This document shows, piece by piece, positions 1 through 11,247 of a DNA stretch of 64,000 bases. The notes beneath the pieces are model-generated. The model was not told where the DNA came from, did no database searches, and saw nothing but the letters and a program-made list of their open reading frames with translations. The stretch is taken from NCBI RefSeq assembly GCF_040183065.1, contig NC_091122.1, positions 80,725,455-80,789,454 of the forward strand, read 5' to 3'. Source of the DNA: Periplaneta americana (taxonomy: Eukaryota > Arthropoda > Insecta > Blattodea > Blattidae). The stretch's first letter is position 1. Every line of letters starts with the position of its first letter. The position numbers and the translations under genes were made by a program.

Positions 1-49
1 TTAATGTCGGTATTACATTATAATACTATTATTTCTTTTTTATTTACAG

Positions 50-900
50 TACCATTCAGGTTCACAGTGCAATTCTTTAGTTTTTGAAGTGAAACTGGAC
101 ATCCCAACAATATCTCCAGGTAATTTGATTTATACTACAAAACGTCCTTTCACATTCTACGTATGATGCTTACTTTTCCAATCTGAAATAGCTGTAACAT
201 GTAAACACATTTTCAGACAACATGTTGAAAATAAAACTAACACACATACTATATGAAATCTGCAGCAAGCAGTGGATAAATTAGATGCAAAAGTTAAAAA
301 AAAAATGTTTAAATATAAATTGTACATAATGATGAAATGGTCACAAGAAATGGATATCACAAAAACTAAACATCATTGTATTATAATATTATGTGGGATT
401 TGAGTGGGAATTTGAAATTTATAAATGTAGGCCTAAAAATAGAAAGTACACTAAACTGAAGAATTTATTTTGAGATTTCTCTGTAATGGGTTTGTAATCA
501 GATTAGGCTACATTATGTTAAGTTGTATTTCAATTTTACCCTGAGGATTCTCACTTTGAAACTTGTGAATGATTTCTTGTGTACAGAAAAACTGAAAAAT
601 ATCTTTTCATAAGATAAAACAGAAATTGACTACACTCTATTTACAATAGAACTATATGCTTGGTTTTTTCTCTCTCTTTTTTATTGCAGCTTCACTTTCT
701 TATTGTTAAAAATGAGTTTGGATTAATAGCACGTTAGAAAATACAATACTGTTACAGCTGCTGACTTTGAAGTGTCCACACATTTATGATAAAACATCAT
801 CTTTCTCCAGAATTAATTCCACTCTTAAAATATTACAGAGTCAGCTGGTGGAGCAGATGAAGGTCTTCCACTGTACGGGTGTCTACACAGTGTAATGAAA
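50..900 (+). CDS. candidate pair of host-gene exons (50-119 and 839-900)
   Basis: Two short open stretches are bounded by splice-like signals. The first follows TATTTACAG and ends at a GTAATT donor; the second follows ATATTACAG and ends at GTAAGT. The first leaves one base over and the second begins with two, so the frame closes (reading ...TISP, E, SAGGADEGLPLYGC...). No family is recognised. The intron (120-838) shows nothing else. A third candidate exon at 1003-1128 does not continue the frame. These may be internal exons of a gene extending left of the window, or chance; confidence is low. Confidence 0.25.
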
Positions 901-1002
901 GTAAGTTTTAAGTGAAATTACTGGTTTATTCAATGTAGGTAGTGTAGGCTAAACCCAGGAAGGTCTGAATATAAGCATATATCCCTCTCTTAAATATTTC
1001 AG

Positions 1003-1128
1003 CTGATAATGGAATAATAGCTGATCGAGTTACACCCCAAGGATGCTTAAAAAAAAAAAAAGAAAGAAAAAGCAAGCCTCTGAGGAATGCATTAGCCACA
1101 TTGAAAAATCTTTCTCCATCTGTGAACG
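1003..1128 (+). CDS. candidate exon, lysine-rich
   Basis: An open stretch between a TATTTCAG acceptor and a GTAAGT donor. In the third frame it reads NGIIADRVTPQGCLKKKK followed by more basic residues and ends PSVNG. It contains a 13-A run. Its entry phase does not match the exon at 839-900, so linking them needs an extra exon or an indel. Nothing recognisable lies in 1130-1934. Confidence 0.2.
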
Positions 1129-1934
1129 GTAAGTTTAATGTTGACTTAATTATACTTGAGATATTAGAAATGCATGAACTTCAGTACTATTACAGTGATT
1201 TCTTTAAAAAATACATTAGTTGAAAGTTGGATGCTAACATTATAACAAAGAATGATTTGAAATAAAAGTAAGTCATGTCCTCATGTTTGGAAAGAGATGG
1301 GGTTTGGAATATCAAAAGTAACATTTGCAGTTTTTACATTACTTTTTCCTCCTCTTTAATGGGTGGTCCATCTACAAGGACATCTTCAATTAGTGGCAGA
1401 AAGTAAATGCTACAATAATCACCCATTCTTTATGTTTTAACAAAAAATATGTTTAATTTTGTTGACCAGATTTGTTTGACCTGGATGACTGGGAGATTAC
1501 TTCTTCTCATCTTCTAATGGAGTGATAATCTCTTGCAGCTGTTCTTGATTCCTGTGGTCTCTGGCCTCTGCTTTATCTGCTAGTCTTCCGGATTAGGTTC
1601 GAGTCAGGTGATAATTATAAGCTAATCTAAGGTTTCTGGTTGGGTTCGGGTCTGGTTCAGATCAGGCCGAGATGGGCTGGGCCTAAGAATTATGGCCCGT
1701 GCAGATCTCTAACAAATGGGGCTAATAGCTGAAGTTGGCTCTGCCACAGTTTTCCAAGTTTTGTGTACCCAAGTTTTGTGGGTATTTGCATATGTATTTG
1801 TGTTGTGTTTAATTACAGTTATTATGTACTCATATGTATTAGCCTGCATATTATTAATTTGTAAATATGATATATACCATAGCATATATAATGAGACAGT
1901 GGATGTAATAAATGATTATGCTTATTGTGTCTCC

Positions 1935-2425
1935 TGAAAAATGTCTTGTTTTGTTTACACAAAATAAATAAATAAATAAATTTTAAATTTAATTGCAGCT
2001 ATAGTCCATCTCTCTTGTTTTAAGTACACATTTACAGAGTACCTGAATACAATTGAAGCGTCAGCTGGAACAACGTTGTAAGTTACAAAATTTTCATTCG
2101 GTGTGTTTCCGTGTAATAATGTTGTATGTCATGTTACCTTCCTATACTCCTTGGCTTGCAACTGTCCATCAATGCAGTACGTGAAATTTATCCACTGAAA
2201 AGTTTGCTACCCTCATAAGAACAAAGTTGTACTCATACACATTTTTGCAGCTCCTGTAAATTTTACCAAATGTAACTTATAACGTTGTTCCAGCCGATGC
2301 TTCAATTAATGTACCTCTTGAAAAATGTTGTTTTACCATATTTTGCTTATGTAAAATAAATTTGAATTGCAGATACAGTGCATTTTTATTGTTTTAAATA
2401 GCTACACGTGCAGAGTACCTGGTCA
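1935..2425. repeat. diverged direct repeat (1935-2050 and 2313-2425) around a MITE
   Basis: The two flanks of the foldback element at 2051-2307 resemble each other over about 110 bp. Both run from GAAAAATGT through an AAATAAAT-rich stretch and AATTGCAG to CAGAGTACCTG. This is an old local duplication, or a repeat into which the MITE inserted. 2426-2869 shows nothing recognisable. Confidence 0.5.
2051..2307. mobile_element. foldback MITE, about 257 bp
   Basis: Terminal inverted repeats of about 45 bp begin AATTGAAGC and contain GCTGGAACAACGTT and a TAAGTTACA block on both arms (2051-2095 and 2262-2307). It has no coding capacity. The superfamily cannot be set because no clean TSD is seen. Confidence 0.65.
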
Positions 2426-2869
2426 TAATTTTTAAAATGTATTTATCAAACCTTTGTGTTTGAATCATCTTAGCCTGTTAAGAGATCACTGTGAGGGATC
2501 CAAGCAATAAAATATATTTAAAAAGTAACGATATGAATATGTTTGCATACATGAATCACTAGGTCTAGCGTGAATGAATGAGATCCCTTGCAAAACATAA
2601 ATGCCAATTCCAAAACTTTCAGGAAATGAAGAAAAACTGTCACGTCTAAAATTCAATAAACTGTTACAGTTTGTTAAATAATAATATATAGCAAGCATAT
2701 CTTAAGTCTGATTAGTGGAATATGTTAGGCCTACTCCTATTGGTGAGCGATATATGCAAGGAAGGAGAAGGGAACTTGCCACCCTACCACATTATCTCCT
2801 GACAGTTGTCTCATGAGTGATGCCTTATTGGTATTCCAATCTATCTTCGGAGAGTTGACTAACCAACTA

Positions 2870-3090
2870 GCAGACACAAAATGAAACAGTTCTAGGAAAA
2901 CTTTAATCAAGACCTATAATATGTACATAAAACCTGTATTAAAATACTATTCAGAAGTATTCGTAACAGCATCAAAAAGAGAGACAGAATCCCTTGAAAA
3001 AAAAAAAAACAAGCCTTGCACTTAATTAGTGGAGCAAATAAAACTACTCCCAATGAAGCAATAAAAATCATCACTTCAATTAAACCAAGT
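2870..3090 (+). pseudogene. non-LTR retrotransposon fragment (C-terminal part of RT ORF)
   Basis: Translation gives SRKTLIKTYNMYIKPVLKYY, then EVFVTASKRETESLEK and, after a frame change at the A-run near 3000, ALHLISGANKTTPNEAIKII. This matches the region after the RT palm in Jockey-like insect LINE ORF2 proteins (TY..YVKPVLKY.SE, LEK.QN.ALRLI.GA.K.TP). Only about 220 bp remain, without catalytic motifs. It abuts a Harbinger fragment on the other strand. Confidence 0.6.
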
Positions 3091-3258
3091 AGCAAGTGCA
3101 GCACTAGCTCGATTGATAACAGTTCCTACTGTAACTTCGTGGACCCCACAAAAATCTCCTACTGCTATCAATGTTCTCCCAGTGGCATAGAATCTCAATA
3201 CCAGTAGTAGTTGGTCCATTGGAGGTAAGGCATTATTTCTGGAAAAATGTACAAACAA
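3076..3258 (-). pseudogene. PIF/Harbinger transposase fragment (HARBI1-like)
   Basis: Sixty residues match the N-terminal region of Harbinger/HARBI1 nucleases: MDQLLLVLRFYATG, then IAVGDFCGVHEVTVGTVINR. In the family this segment precedes the DDE catalytic core. No catalytic Asp or Glu region is found downstream, so this is a relic. 3260-4055 has only a poly-T run and AT-rich DNA. Confidence 0.65.
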
Positions 3259-4055
3259 TGAGATTTGCTTACACCTTTACCGGTAAATCTTTACAATAGC
3301 GTTACCAAAAGAAGGCAAGGACTCCCTACAGGATAGCCTGGAAGAGAGAGGTTTGGATGTAGTTTTGACTTTTTTTTTTTTTTTTTTTAGACAATTGTAA
3401 ATATATGCAAATCATACTAACCTAACCTGTCACTAACTCGATCTTACGAAAACTTGTCTTTTCCCTTTAATTAGTAAGGAAACACAGTAATGAAATGAAT
3501 GTGCTGCCCTTCCCTGCTGCCTACCCCTTCTATCTCGATAGAGCGATCCCACCTACCCATACCTCTCCACCGGACTCCACTTTCACAGTAACTTTCCATC
3601 TTTATTTGGGAAATTGGTGTCGGCACTCAATTTCTCTTTCGTTTACGGTACATATGACTTGACTAGAAGCCAAATATGTGAATACATTTGTATCTTAAAA
3701 TGGTAACGCAATTGTGAAGAAATGATAGTTTATCATATAAAGGATTTTGATATATTATATATGGTTATTTTTATATAAAAGTATTTTGAAACTTATTGTA
3801 GGTTGCCCTATATTATTATATCAATCACCTTAATACCTTGTAAGGGCAACAGAACACCTGCATGAAGCAACATTCTAACCTCACTTCTACTGTATACCTA
3901 TTACAGGTTACTGTACTTCAAAATAATTATTATAGTGCTATTATATACAAAATATTAATGTAATACCTACCGAAATAGTGTAGCTTATTATTAACTGTGT
4001 ACTTACGATCTGTGTCTTGTTTCAGTTGATCATTGATTTCATGTAGTAGGTTTCG

Positions 4056-4256
4056 TTATTCGAAACTGTCTAAAAAATTTCTCGTCATCCCACTCTTCAA
4101 AATTATTTGGACGCAGCCTAATTCATTTTGCTGTTCTGATATAACGAAGCATCTGCTCCAGAACTTATCATCAGAATCAGCATCAAAATTAAATTGATCC
4201 TTCAAATCACCAGCTGTACGACGTGCAGACATCTTGATTTCAACACCGAGTTCCAA
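4056..4256 (-). CDS. small ORF of unknown function (66 aa)
   Basis: The ORF reads MELGVEIKMSARRTAG, then an acidic stretch (FNFDADSDDKFW). The stretch from MSARR is hydrophilic and could be a first exon or an N-terminal piece of a transposon protein. No family recognised, no clear splice donor seen; it may be chance. Confidence 0.2.
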   Translation of the reverse strand: MELGVEIKMSARRTAGDLKDQFNFDADSDDKFWSRCFVISEQQNELGCVQIILKSGMTRNFLDSFE

Positions 4257-4621
4257 CCTCCGGATAACGCCTATCTGCCACTCTGCCTTCCGGATTGCTA
4301 ACCTGGAAGTTTAGCCTCCAGATTGCACATAACCAAAAGTCGTAGTAAGCAATTATAACCCAACTTCCGGATAAATATGCCATCTGCCGGATAAGTTTAA
4401 ACTAGAACTTTATCCGAGAGTCATAGTATAGGCCCTTAAGACGCATAAATATATATTGCAGGTCAACTCAAAGTCAGGAAAGGTTGTTATCATTAGTTAT
4501 TTTGTCAATGAGAAGGAATTGCTTGCAAAGATTAAATTACAATCCATTTTCTATGATCAAGTTATTGAAGAGTTTGTAAAGAAAAGCCGCATAAAACGAA
4601 ACAAATATATATATATATATT

Positions 4622-4799
4622 GAAATGTAGGCTTTCACGGCCGGCGTTGATAGGATGCATATATTTTCAGGGCAAGAGGGCCGTGGTCTGTCGGTGTTAC
4701 AACCAAACGTTTCGTCCACTACTCAAGTGGACATCTTCACTGGCGTGGTACACGTGTCCGGAGAGATCTGCTGTGTGTATTAGGAACTGGTATTGAGAC
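4622..4799 (-). repeat. PLE 3' end with hammerhead-like core, left copy
   Basis: On the minus strand this reads GTCTCAATACC, then a stretch with TGAAGAT-GTCCAC, a short loop, GTGGAC and GAAACG, then GACAGACCACGGCC and the outer end. It is the inverted partner of 12422-12567 and related to the arms of the palindrome at 63025-63333. The core C is G here (GTGAAGA rather than CTGAAGA), so ribozyme activity is unlikely for this copy. Confidence 0.6.
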
Positions 4800-6015
4800 T
4801 CGAAAAAAATCGAAAAATCGAAAGGGGATAATTGGGAGGAAAAATTTTAAGGTACGCATAACGTGTCCTTGCAAGGGGTTGGGGGCTGTAAGAAACTAAA
4901 TATGTGAGCTCCAAGCCTGTTACGCTGCTCCACTGAAGGAGCTCTAGAAAATTTTGAAGAGGATAACCGAAAATGGACGTAACCTCTTAGGTACCACATA
5001 CGCGAGGGGGACTGAAATGTGATCAAAGGATCACGGGACGGGGCGAGGAGGAAATGGCTGGTGTTTGCCGTTAGGATGGCAGGTGTCATCTTGCACATTG
5101 AAAGGGGCTTAGCCATTTCGCAGTGCAAGTGGAGTCGTGAAGACTCTGTCATCTGTTGTTCGATGACAAGGCAAGTGAAGGCCGTCAGAAGAAGCTCCGT
5201 GAAATCTAAATCTGCAATTTGAGAGGTCCCTGACCTTTCAAATTGCGACTAATTGAGTGACCTCGTACATTTAATAGACAATTTATAGGTTCTGAACTAG
5301 GGCATACGTCGTTTACAAGAAAAGGGGAATATATATGGGGAAGGGCATATAGGTCCGTGGCCCATTTCTTATAGGGCTCATCGCGACATTTGACTTACGC
5401 CTTAGGAAAACCACGGAATACCTTAGGCAGGATGAGTTTTGTCATATAAAAGACTAGCCAATTTGGCTATTAGGTAGGAGGTGATTGTTGTCATGAGCCT
5501 TGTTGAATAGTCTCAATTTAGAGACCGCCCATTTGGCTTTATGGTGACTCAATTACGAAGAGAGGGGAGAGATGAAATTATTAATTAATTTAGAGTAATT
5601 AAAGGGATTCATGGGGATACGAGTGCAGGTCCGTTGCCCATTTCTTTTAGGGCTCATCCCGACATTTGTCTTAGCGCCTTAGGAAAACCACGGAAAAAAC
5701 TTAGGCAGGATGAGTTGTCTCAACTTCAGAGACTAGCCAGTTGGCTCTTAGGTAAAATGACTCTATGAATCGATGGATATATACTAGCCAATTGGCTCCA
5801 TGATAGTTCCATCGATCAACAAATTTAGATATTGTTAGGGAGGGATTTTGTTTAGCCCAGTTAAGACAAGGTCATTTCAAAGCGGTTGCACTATCCAAGG
5901 AGTTTCATGGAGTCTAATCGTGACTACCAAAACCTAGGAGTAACGCCAGCCTCCCTGTCCTCCTGTCTCAAGGGTATAGCTAATGGACTTGTAGGTGTCT
6001 ACGCCGTAACCTAGG
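4800..6015 (-). repeat. LINE 3' tail, inverted copy 1
   Basis: Reverse complement of the LINE 3' region at about 11207-12421, at high identity throughout (shared TCGATTTTT end, the TTAGGCAGGATGAG block, and the TTACGGCGTAGACACC start). It lacks the A-to-G bias of the adjoining 6016-6438, which makes a sharp boundary near 6016. It includes no complete ORF. Confidence 0.75.
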
Positions 6016-6438
6016 ATCACACTGGCCGAGACCAGACACGAGCGGGCCGGGGCCAGCACGAGCCCCCGCACACAGGCCCCCAGCCAGCCGGGCAACGAAC
6101 CCGCCCATGGCCGGCAACCCCAGCCCACCACGGAACCCCCCCCCCCTCGAGGCAACCCGGGGGAGACGGGCAACGAGTCGAACCACCCGGCTCTAGACAA
6201 CCCGGAGTCCACGGAGACGGGACACCGCCGCAAACCCCCACGCGGGCGCGGCACAGGCAACGACAGAGCGAACGAGGGCCCCACACATGGTAAGTCCTAT
6301 CCCCAGGTTGTCCTACCATGCACAAGGTCCTCACTCGCCCCGCCACTACCCACGCCGCACTCGCACGGGGGTCCGCGGCAGCGCCTCACCAACGCAAACC
6401 CCAAGCGATCCAAAACCAGGCGACCCGACCCACCACCT
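6016..6438 (-). repeat. A-to-G hypermutated LINE hairpin (arms 6016-6290 and 6312-6438)
   Basis: The minus strand of 6016-6290 is LINE sense sequence (matching 11216-10940). 6312-6438 matches LINE 10935-11063 in the opposite sense, so a minus-strand transcript folds back on itself over about 120 bp. On that strand arm 1 shows about 54 A-to-G changes, no G-to-A and about 8 other substitutions; arm 2 shows about 26 A-to-G among about 35. The connecting loop (6291-6311) keeps its A positions. GC content is extreme only here. The ORFs seen across it on both strands are by-products of the base bias, not genes. Confidence 0.85.
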
Positions 6439-6449
6439 GGCATTGAGAC

Positions 6450-7499
6450 GAAAAAATCGAAAGAGAATTGGGAGGACAAATTTAAAAGGTACCCAAATGC
6501 GTCCTTGCAAGGGGTTGGGGGCGGTACAAAACTAAATATGTGAGCTCCAAGCCTGTTGGCCACTATTCTCATTCCGGGTTACGCTGCTCCACTGAAGGAG
6601 CTCTAGAACATTTTGAAGGGGAAGCCGAAAATGGACGTAACCTCTTAGGTACCACATATGCGAGGGGGACGGAGATTTGATCAAGTGATCACGGAACGGG
6701 CCGAGGAGGAGATGGCTGGTGTTTGCCGTTAGGATGGCAAGACGCTGTCATCTGTTGTTCGATGACAAGGCATGTGAAGGCCGTCAGAAGAAGCGCCGTG
6801 AAATCTAAATCTGCAATTTGAGAGGTCCCTGTCCTTTCAAATTGCGACTAATTGAGTGACCTCGTACATTTAATAGACAATTTATAGGTTCTGAACTAGA
6901 GCATACGTCGTTTACAAGAAAAGGGGAATATTTATGGGGAAGGGCATATAGGTCCGTGGCACATTTCTTATAGGGCTCATCGTGACATTTGTCTTACGCC
7001 TTAGGAAACCACGGAATACCTTAGGCAGGATGAGTTGTCTCATATATAAGAGACTAGCCAATTTGACTATTAGGTAGGAGGTGATTGTTGTCATGAGCCT
7101 TGTTGAATCGTCTCAATTTAGAGACCAGCCATTTGGCTTTATGGTGACTCAATTACGAAGAGAGGGGAGAGATGTAATTATTAATTAATTTAGAGTAATT
7201 AGGGAGATTCATGAGGATATGAGTGCAGGTCCGTGGCCCATTTCTTTTAGGGCCTTTCCCGACATTTGTCTTAGCGCCTTAGGAAAGCCACGGAAAAACC
7301 TTAGGCAGGATGAGTTGTCTCAATATCAGAGACTAGCCAGTTGGCTCTTAGGTAGAATGACTCTATGAATCGATGGATATATACTAGCCCATTGGCTCTA
7401 TGATAGTTCCATCGATCAACAAAAGTAGATATTGTTAGGGAGGGATTTTGTTTAGCCCAGTTAAGACAAGGTCATTGTAAAGCGGTTGCACTATCCAAG
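6450..7499 (-). repeat. LINE 3' tail, inverted copy 2, 5'-truncated
   Basis: Same orientation and content as 4800-5900 but starting at the CTTGGATAGTGC point of the tail. It is bounded on both sides by the same 11 bp, GTCTCAATGCC on the minus strand (plus positions 6439-6449 and 7500-7510), as expected for a target-site duplication of a 5'-truncated LINE insertion into PLE sequence. Confidence 0.7.
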
Positions 7500-8060
7500 G
7501 GCATTGAGACTGGTAGCACGTCGATATTCAAGGTGTGGGGCTGTTGTTTCTTGTCGTCGCCGCGGTCCGCACTAGTGGCTTCGGTGTTATGATTGTTTGT
7601 GGTAGTGTCTAATTGTCGGAGAAAGGGTTTGATGTGTGTGCTTCAGAGGGCCGGATACCAAGCTTTGTTGACCTTGAGTCCTTCCTCCTAACGGTTAAAG
7701 TTGTTTTAGTGTTTATGAATCTCAATAGCTTCCCGATGTAACCTGGCATAGAAGTGTGGCGTACTGCTTAGGATGTCGGTGTCCTGGAACCTGATGTTGT
7801 GATCCCCATCATTATAAGCATGCTCGGCTACAGCTGACTTGTCCACGTAACCTAGACGGCAGTTCCTTTTATGCTCGGTGATTCGGGTCTTGAAGCTACG
7901 CTGTGTTGTACCTATGTACACTGACCCACAGGAACACGGGATTCTATATACTCCAGCTGATGAAAGTCGGTCACGTTTGTCCTTGACAGACCGTAAGCAG
8001 TTACGAGTCTGTCTAGTAGTAGTGAAAATTGTCTCCGCGTTGTGTTGTTGCAAGATACTA
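7500..8060 (-). pseudogene. Penelope-like element: GIY-YIG endonuclease and 3' tail
   Basis: The minus-strand ORF at 7706-8053 encodes a GIY-YIG nuclease domain of the PLE type: GVYRIPCSCGSVYIGTTQRS, then FKTRITEHKR, then AEHAYNDGDHNI. Here the family's GIY and YIG appear as GVY and YIG, with the usual Cys pair and the EHKR helix. PLEs use it with their reverse transcriptase for target-primed integration. The RT portion is absent. The tail (7500-7600) reappears inverted at 8061-8153, joined at a 9-bp palindrome (GTGTTGTTG / CAACAACAC). Fossil fragment. Confidence 0.75.
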
Positions 8061-8153
8061 CAACAACACCGAAGCCACTAGTGCGGACCGCGGCGACAAC
8101 GACAAGCAACAACAGCCCCACACCTTAAATATCGACGTGCTACCAGTCTCAAT
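8061..8153 (+). repeat. PLE tail in plus orientation, upstream flank of the LINE
   Basis: Inverted copy of 7501-7594 (GAAGCCACTAGTGCGGACCG through CGTGCTACCAGTCTCAAT). It ends in GTCTCAAT, where the LINE begins. The same motif, GTCTCAATGCC, resumes after the LINE 3' end at 12422, so the LINE lies inside a PLE copy with a TSD of 8-11 bp. Confidence 0.65.
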
Positions 8154-8181
8154 ACAGGCGGACATCCCTTCGCTGTTGGAT

Positions 8182-8583
8182 ATGCCCATTGCCGCGCCTC
8201 TGTGGTCCACCGTGGCAGCGACAGCCCCCCAAACTGCTGCCAATAATGTAGGACCTCTTTCCCAGCGCCCTAAGCGCAACAGGGGCAGCAGAAAAGCCAC
8301 CAAGGCTACCACGGTAGAGTCCATCTCCGCACCTGTCCCACCAGCCCAGCAGGAAGCTATTGCAAGCACCTCGAAAAACCCGACCGATCAAGGTGCTCCA
8401 CTCGACCAAGTCCAGCACTTTGCCGAGGCGTTGGAATTAGCAAACCCCAACCTCCCCCTCGCCCCAATCCTAGAAGGATTAACGAGGGTGATAGTTCTCC
8501 TTATAGAGAATCCTATGTCTGCCCTCCCGGAGATATTTAAGCTCCTAACCTCCCTCGTTTCTCTCAATGGCCAGACGAAGTGA
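8182..8583 (+). pseudogene. LINE ORF1 C-terminal part (134 aa)
   Basis: The open frame runs from 8029, but its first 42 codons are PLE tail sequence; the LINE-derived part starts about 8154 and its first Met is at 8182. It has a basic middle (RPKRNRGSRKATKA), a Ser/Thr/Pro-rich segment and a hydrophobic end (ILEGLTRVIVLLIENP). No CCHC knuckles are seen. It overlaps the start of ORF2 by 17 bases, usual for Jockey-type elements. Confidence 0.55.
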
Positions 8584-11247
8584 CGAAGTTGCTAGGATGT
8601 GTATATGGAACGCCAGGGGCCTTAGACATGATAGACATGAGTTCAGGGCTTTCCTAGACACTAATAATATAGACGTAGCATTTATAACAGAAACGTTCCT
8701 GACACCCCAAGTAAATTTAAGATGCGCGGGGTTTAAAGTCTATAGACAAGATAGAGCAGGTAGAAGAGGCGGAGGTGTACCGGTGTTCGTTCGTTCTTCG
8801 AAAGCACACTGTGAGTATATCCTTCCCCAGCTAGCGCCATTAGAGGCAGTGGCTATTAGAGCCTACATAGGCAGCCTCCCCTTTCTGCTTATGGCTGCCT
8901 ACAGTCCTCCGGGCACACTAAATGAACGCGATTTAGATATAGTGACAAGTCTATCCCATAGATTCGTAGTCGCCAGCGACTTCAACGCGAAGCACGCTAG
9001 CTGGAACTGTCAACCCCGCAATCGGCAGGGCGATAGGCTTTTTCTAAATTCTACAGGAAACGGATACGTCGTGATGGCCCCTAGGGAACCCACACACGTG
9101 CCGGATGCTGCAAATCAACTTCCCGACATTTTGGACATTCCTCTGGTGAAAGGTCTCACAACTAGAGCGAGACTAACAAGCCTGGATGATCTTCCGTCCG
9201 ACCACCTACCGGTGATAATGGAGATCATGCACCCAGTCGAACTCTCCCCAACCGCTGAGAAATTCATCTACAAGGCGGCAGACTGGGTGTTCTTCCAAGA
9301 CCAGGTACCCGCTACGCTTCCACTCCCCCAGAAGTCACTCCGGCAGGGATAGATAAGTCAGTTAGCGACCTGACGGAGTGCATAAAGAAGGCAATGAGTG
9401 TTGCAATACCGAAACGGTCTTCACAACCGGGACGGATGCAACTCCCAGCCTATATTAGAGACCTAAAGAGCGCCCGCAATAGAGCAAGAACATTGTGGAA
9501 GCGTACTAGGTTAGATGAACATAGAATAGAAATGAACCGCTTGCGTAGGCGGATCAGTGAGGCGGTCCACGAAACGGTCGTAGATGCTAGGAAATCCAAG
9601 TTTGAGACGTTGGACAGCAGAAACATGTCAGATATCTGGCGTGTATCTCGAACTCTGTCCAATCCGTCTCAATCTATACACCCATTAGTAGTCGGTCCAG
9701 ATGTCACGGCCTTTACTCCTGAGGAGAAGGCTACCGCACTGGCAGACGTTCTAGAGACCACTTTTCAACCCTTGGAACAAAATTTAAACTTGCCCCATAT
9801 CAGAGCTGTTGAGGAATCGGTGCGAGACCTCCTTAGCAGGTAGCCGGAAAATGGGATACGACCTACGAACACCCACGAGGTCGCCCATTTCATTCGTCCT
9901 CTCGGCCCTCATAAGGCCGCAGGAGCCGACAATATCCAAGGGATTATATTGTTGCATCTCCCAAGGTCAGCTATGAACCGCATAGCAGAGATAATTAATA
10001 ACATCTTGGCTTCCGGTCACTATCCTATTCCCTGGAAAGAGACTCACGTAGTTCTCTTTCCAAAGCCCGGAAAGGATAAGACGAATCCAAGCAACTATAG
10101 GTCTATTAGTCTCCTCAGTTGTCTCAGCAAACTGGCGGAGCGGGTTATTCATAGACGCCTCACTGAAGTAGTGTTGCCCTAAATCAGGAACGAGCAGTTC
10201 GGTTTCCACCCTGGTCGTTCCACCACACTGCAGGCACTCCGCATGACGGAACACATTACCTGGGCTATGAGCACGAAGCGTGTAGTAGCTGCAGCTTACC
10301 TGGACATCGAGCGAGCATTCGACAAGGTTTGGCATGAGGGACTCCTCGTTACGTTATTGGGCATGGGAGTCCCAGATGGAATGATACGCCTCATTTCTAA
10401 CTACCTCCGAGACCGCACATTCAAAACCCGTGTAGGCACTAGTTTCTCCATCCCACCTGAAATTCACGCAGGAGTCCCACAGGGTTCCATTATCGAGCCC
10501 ATACTTTTCAATGTATTCATTAATGATCTCCCGTTTCGCTATATCCACGGCAGAAATAGTCATCTGTATATCTATGCAGACGACACTGCCCTCTTGGCGA
10601 TGGGCAAAACCTATAGATTGGCGTCCCGTAAATTGCAGTCGATCTTAGATCACTTCCAACCGTGGTTCCACGACTGGAGAATCAACGTCAATGTAGAGAA
10701 ATGTCAGGCCATACTCTTTTCACTAAGAGCGAGGCTCGAAGACATACCACCACCACCCACACTTTTCGGACAAGAAATGCCGTGGATGAACCAAATTAAA
10801 TATTTAGGGATCATTATGGACTCTCGTCTCACCTTCCGAGATCACATCCAATCCCTTCTTCGTAAGACCAACGGGCTGATAGTTAGACACTATCCCATTC
10901 TGGCGGCCTTAACTCCTGACAACCTGGGGGTAGGACTTATCATGTATAAGGCCATCATCCGCTCTGTCATTACCTATGCCGCTCCCGCATGGGGGTTTGC
11001 GGCAGTGTCCCATCTCCGTAAACTCCAAGTTATCCAAAACCAGGTGATTCGACTCATTACCCATCTCCCCCGAGTCGCCTCGAGAAGAAAGTTCCATGAT
11101 GAACTAGAGTTGCCAACCATAGACGAGTTCATTACTCGACTGGCTAGGGACCTGTATGCGGAAGCTCGTGCTAACCCCAACCCGCTCATATCTGGCCTCG
11201 GCCACTATGATCCTAGGTTACGGCGTAGACACCTACAAGTCCATTAG
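8567..11247 (+). pseudogene. LINE ORF2: APE endonuclease and reverse transcriptase (Jockey clade)
   Basis: 8567-9352 is the APE domain: CIWNARGLRHDRHEF, ITETFLTP, VASDFNAKHASWNC, then SLDDLPSDHLPV near the catalytic His. 9394-9843 is a linker region. 9949-10182 and 10243-11247 carry RT: AYLDIERAFDKVWH (catalytic Asp), AGVPQGS, then IYADDTALL. The frame is interrupted near 9350, 9843 and 10182, so the copy is dead. The product would nick DNA and prime reverse transcription on it. Base use is normal, in contrast to its hypermutated relatives at 6.0-6.4 kb. Confidence 0.85.

Noticed and set aside
6016-6438. APOBEC or RIP-type hypermutation
   Set aside because: Those processes give C-to-T or G-to-A; the observed excess is A-to-G with no G-to-A on the same strand.
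5934-6572. GC-rich ORFs on both strands looking like a CpG island or contaminating bacterial gene
   Set aside because: The sequence aligns along its length with the LINE RT region; the high GC comes from one-directional A-to-G change, and the frames have no homology of their own.
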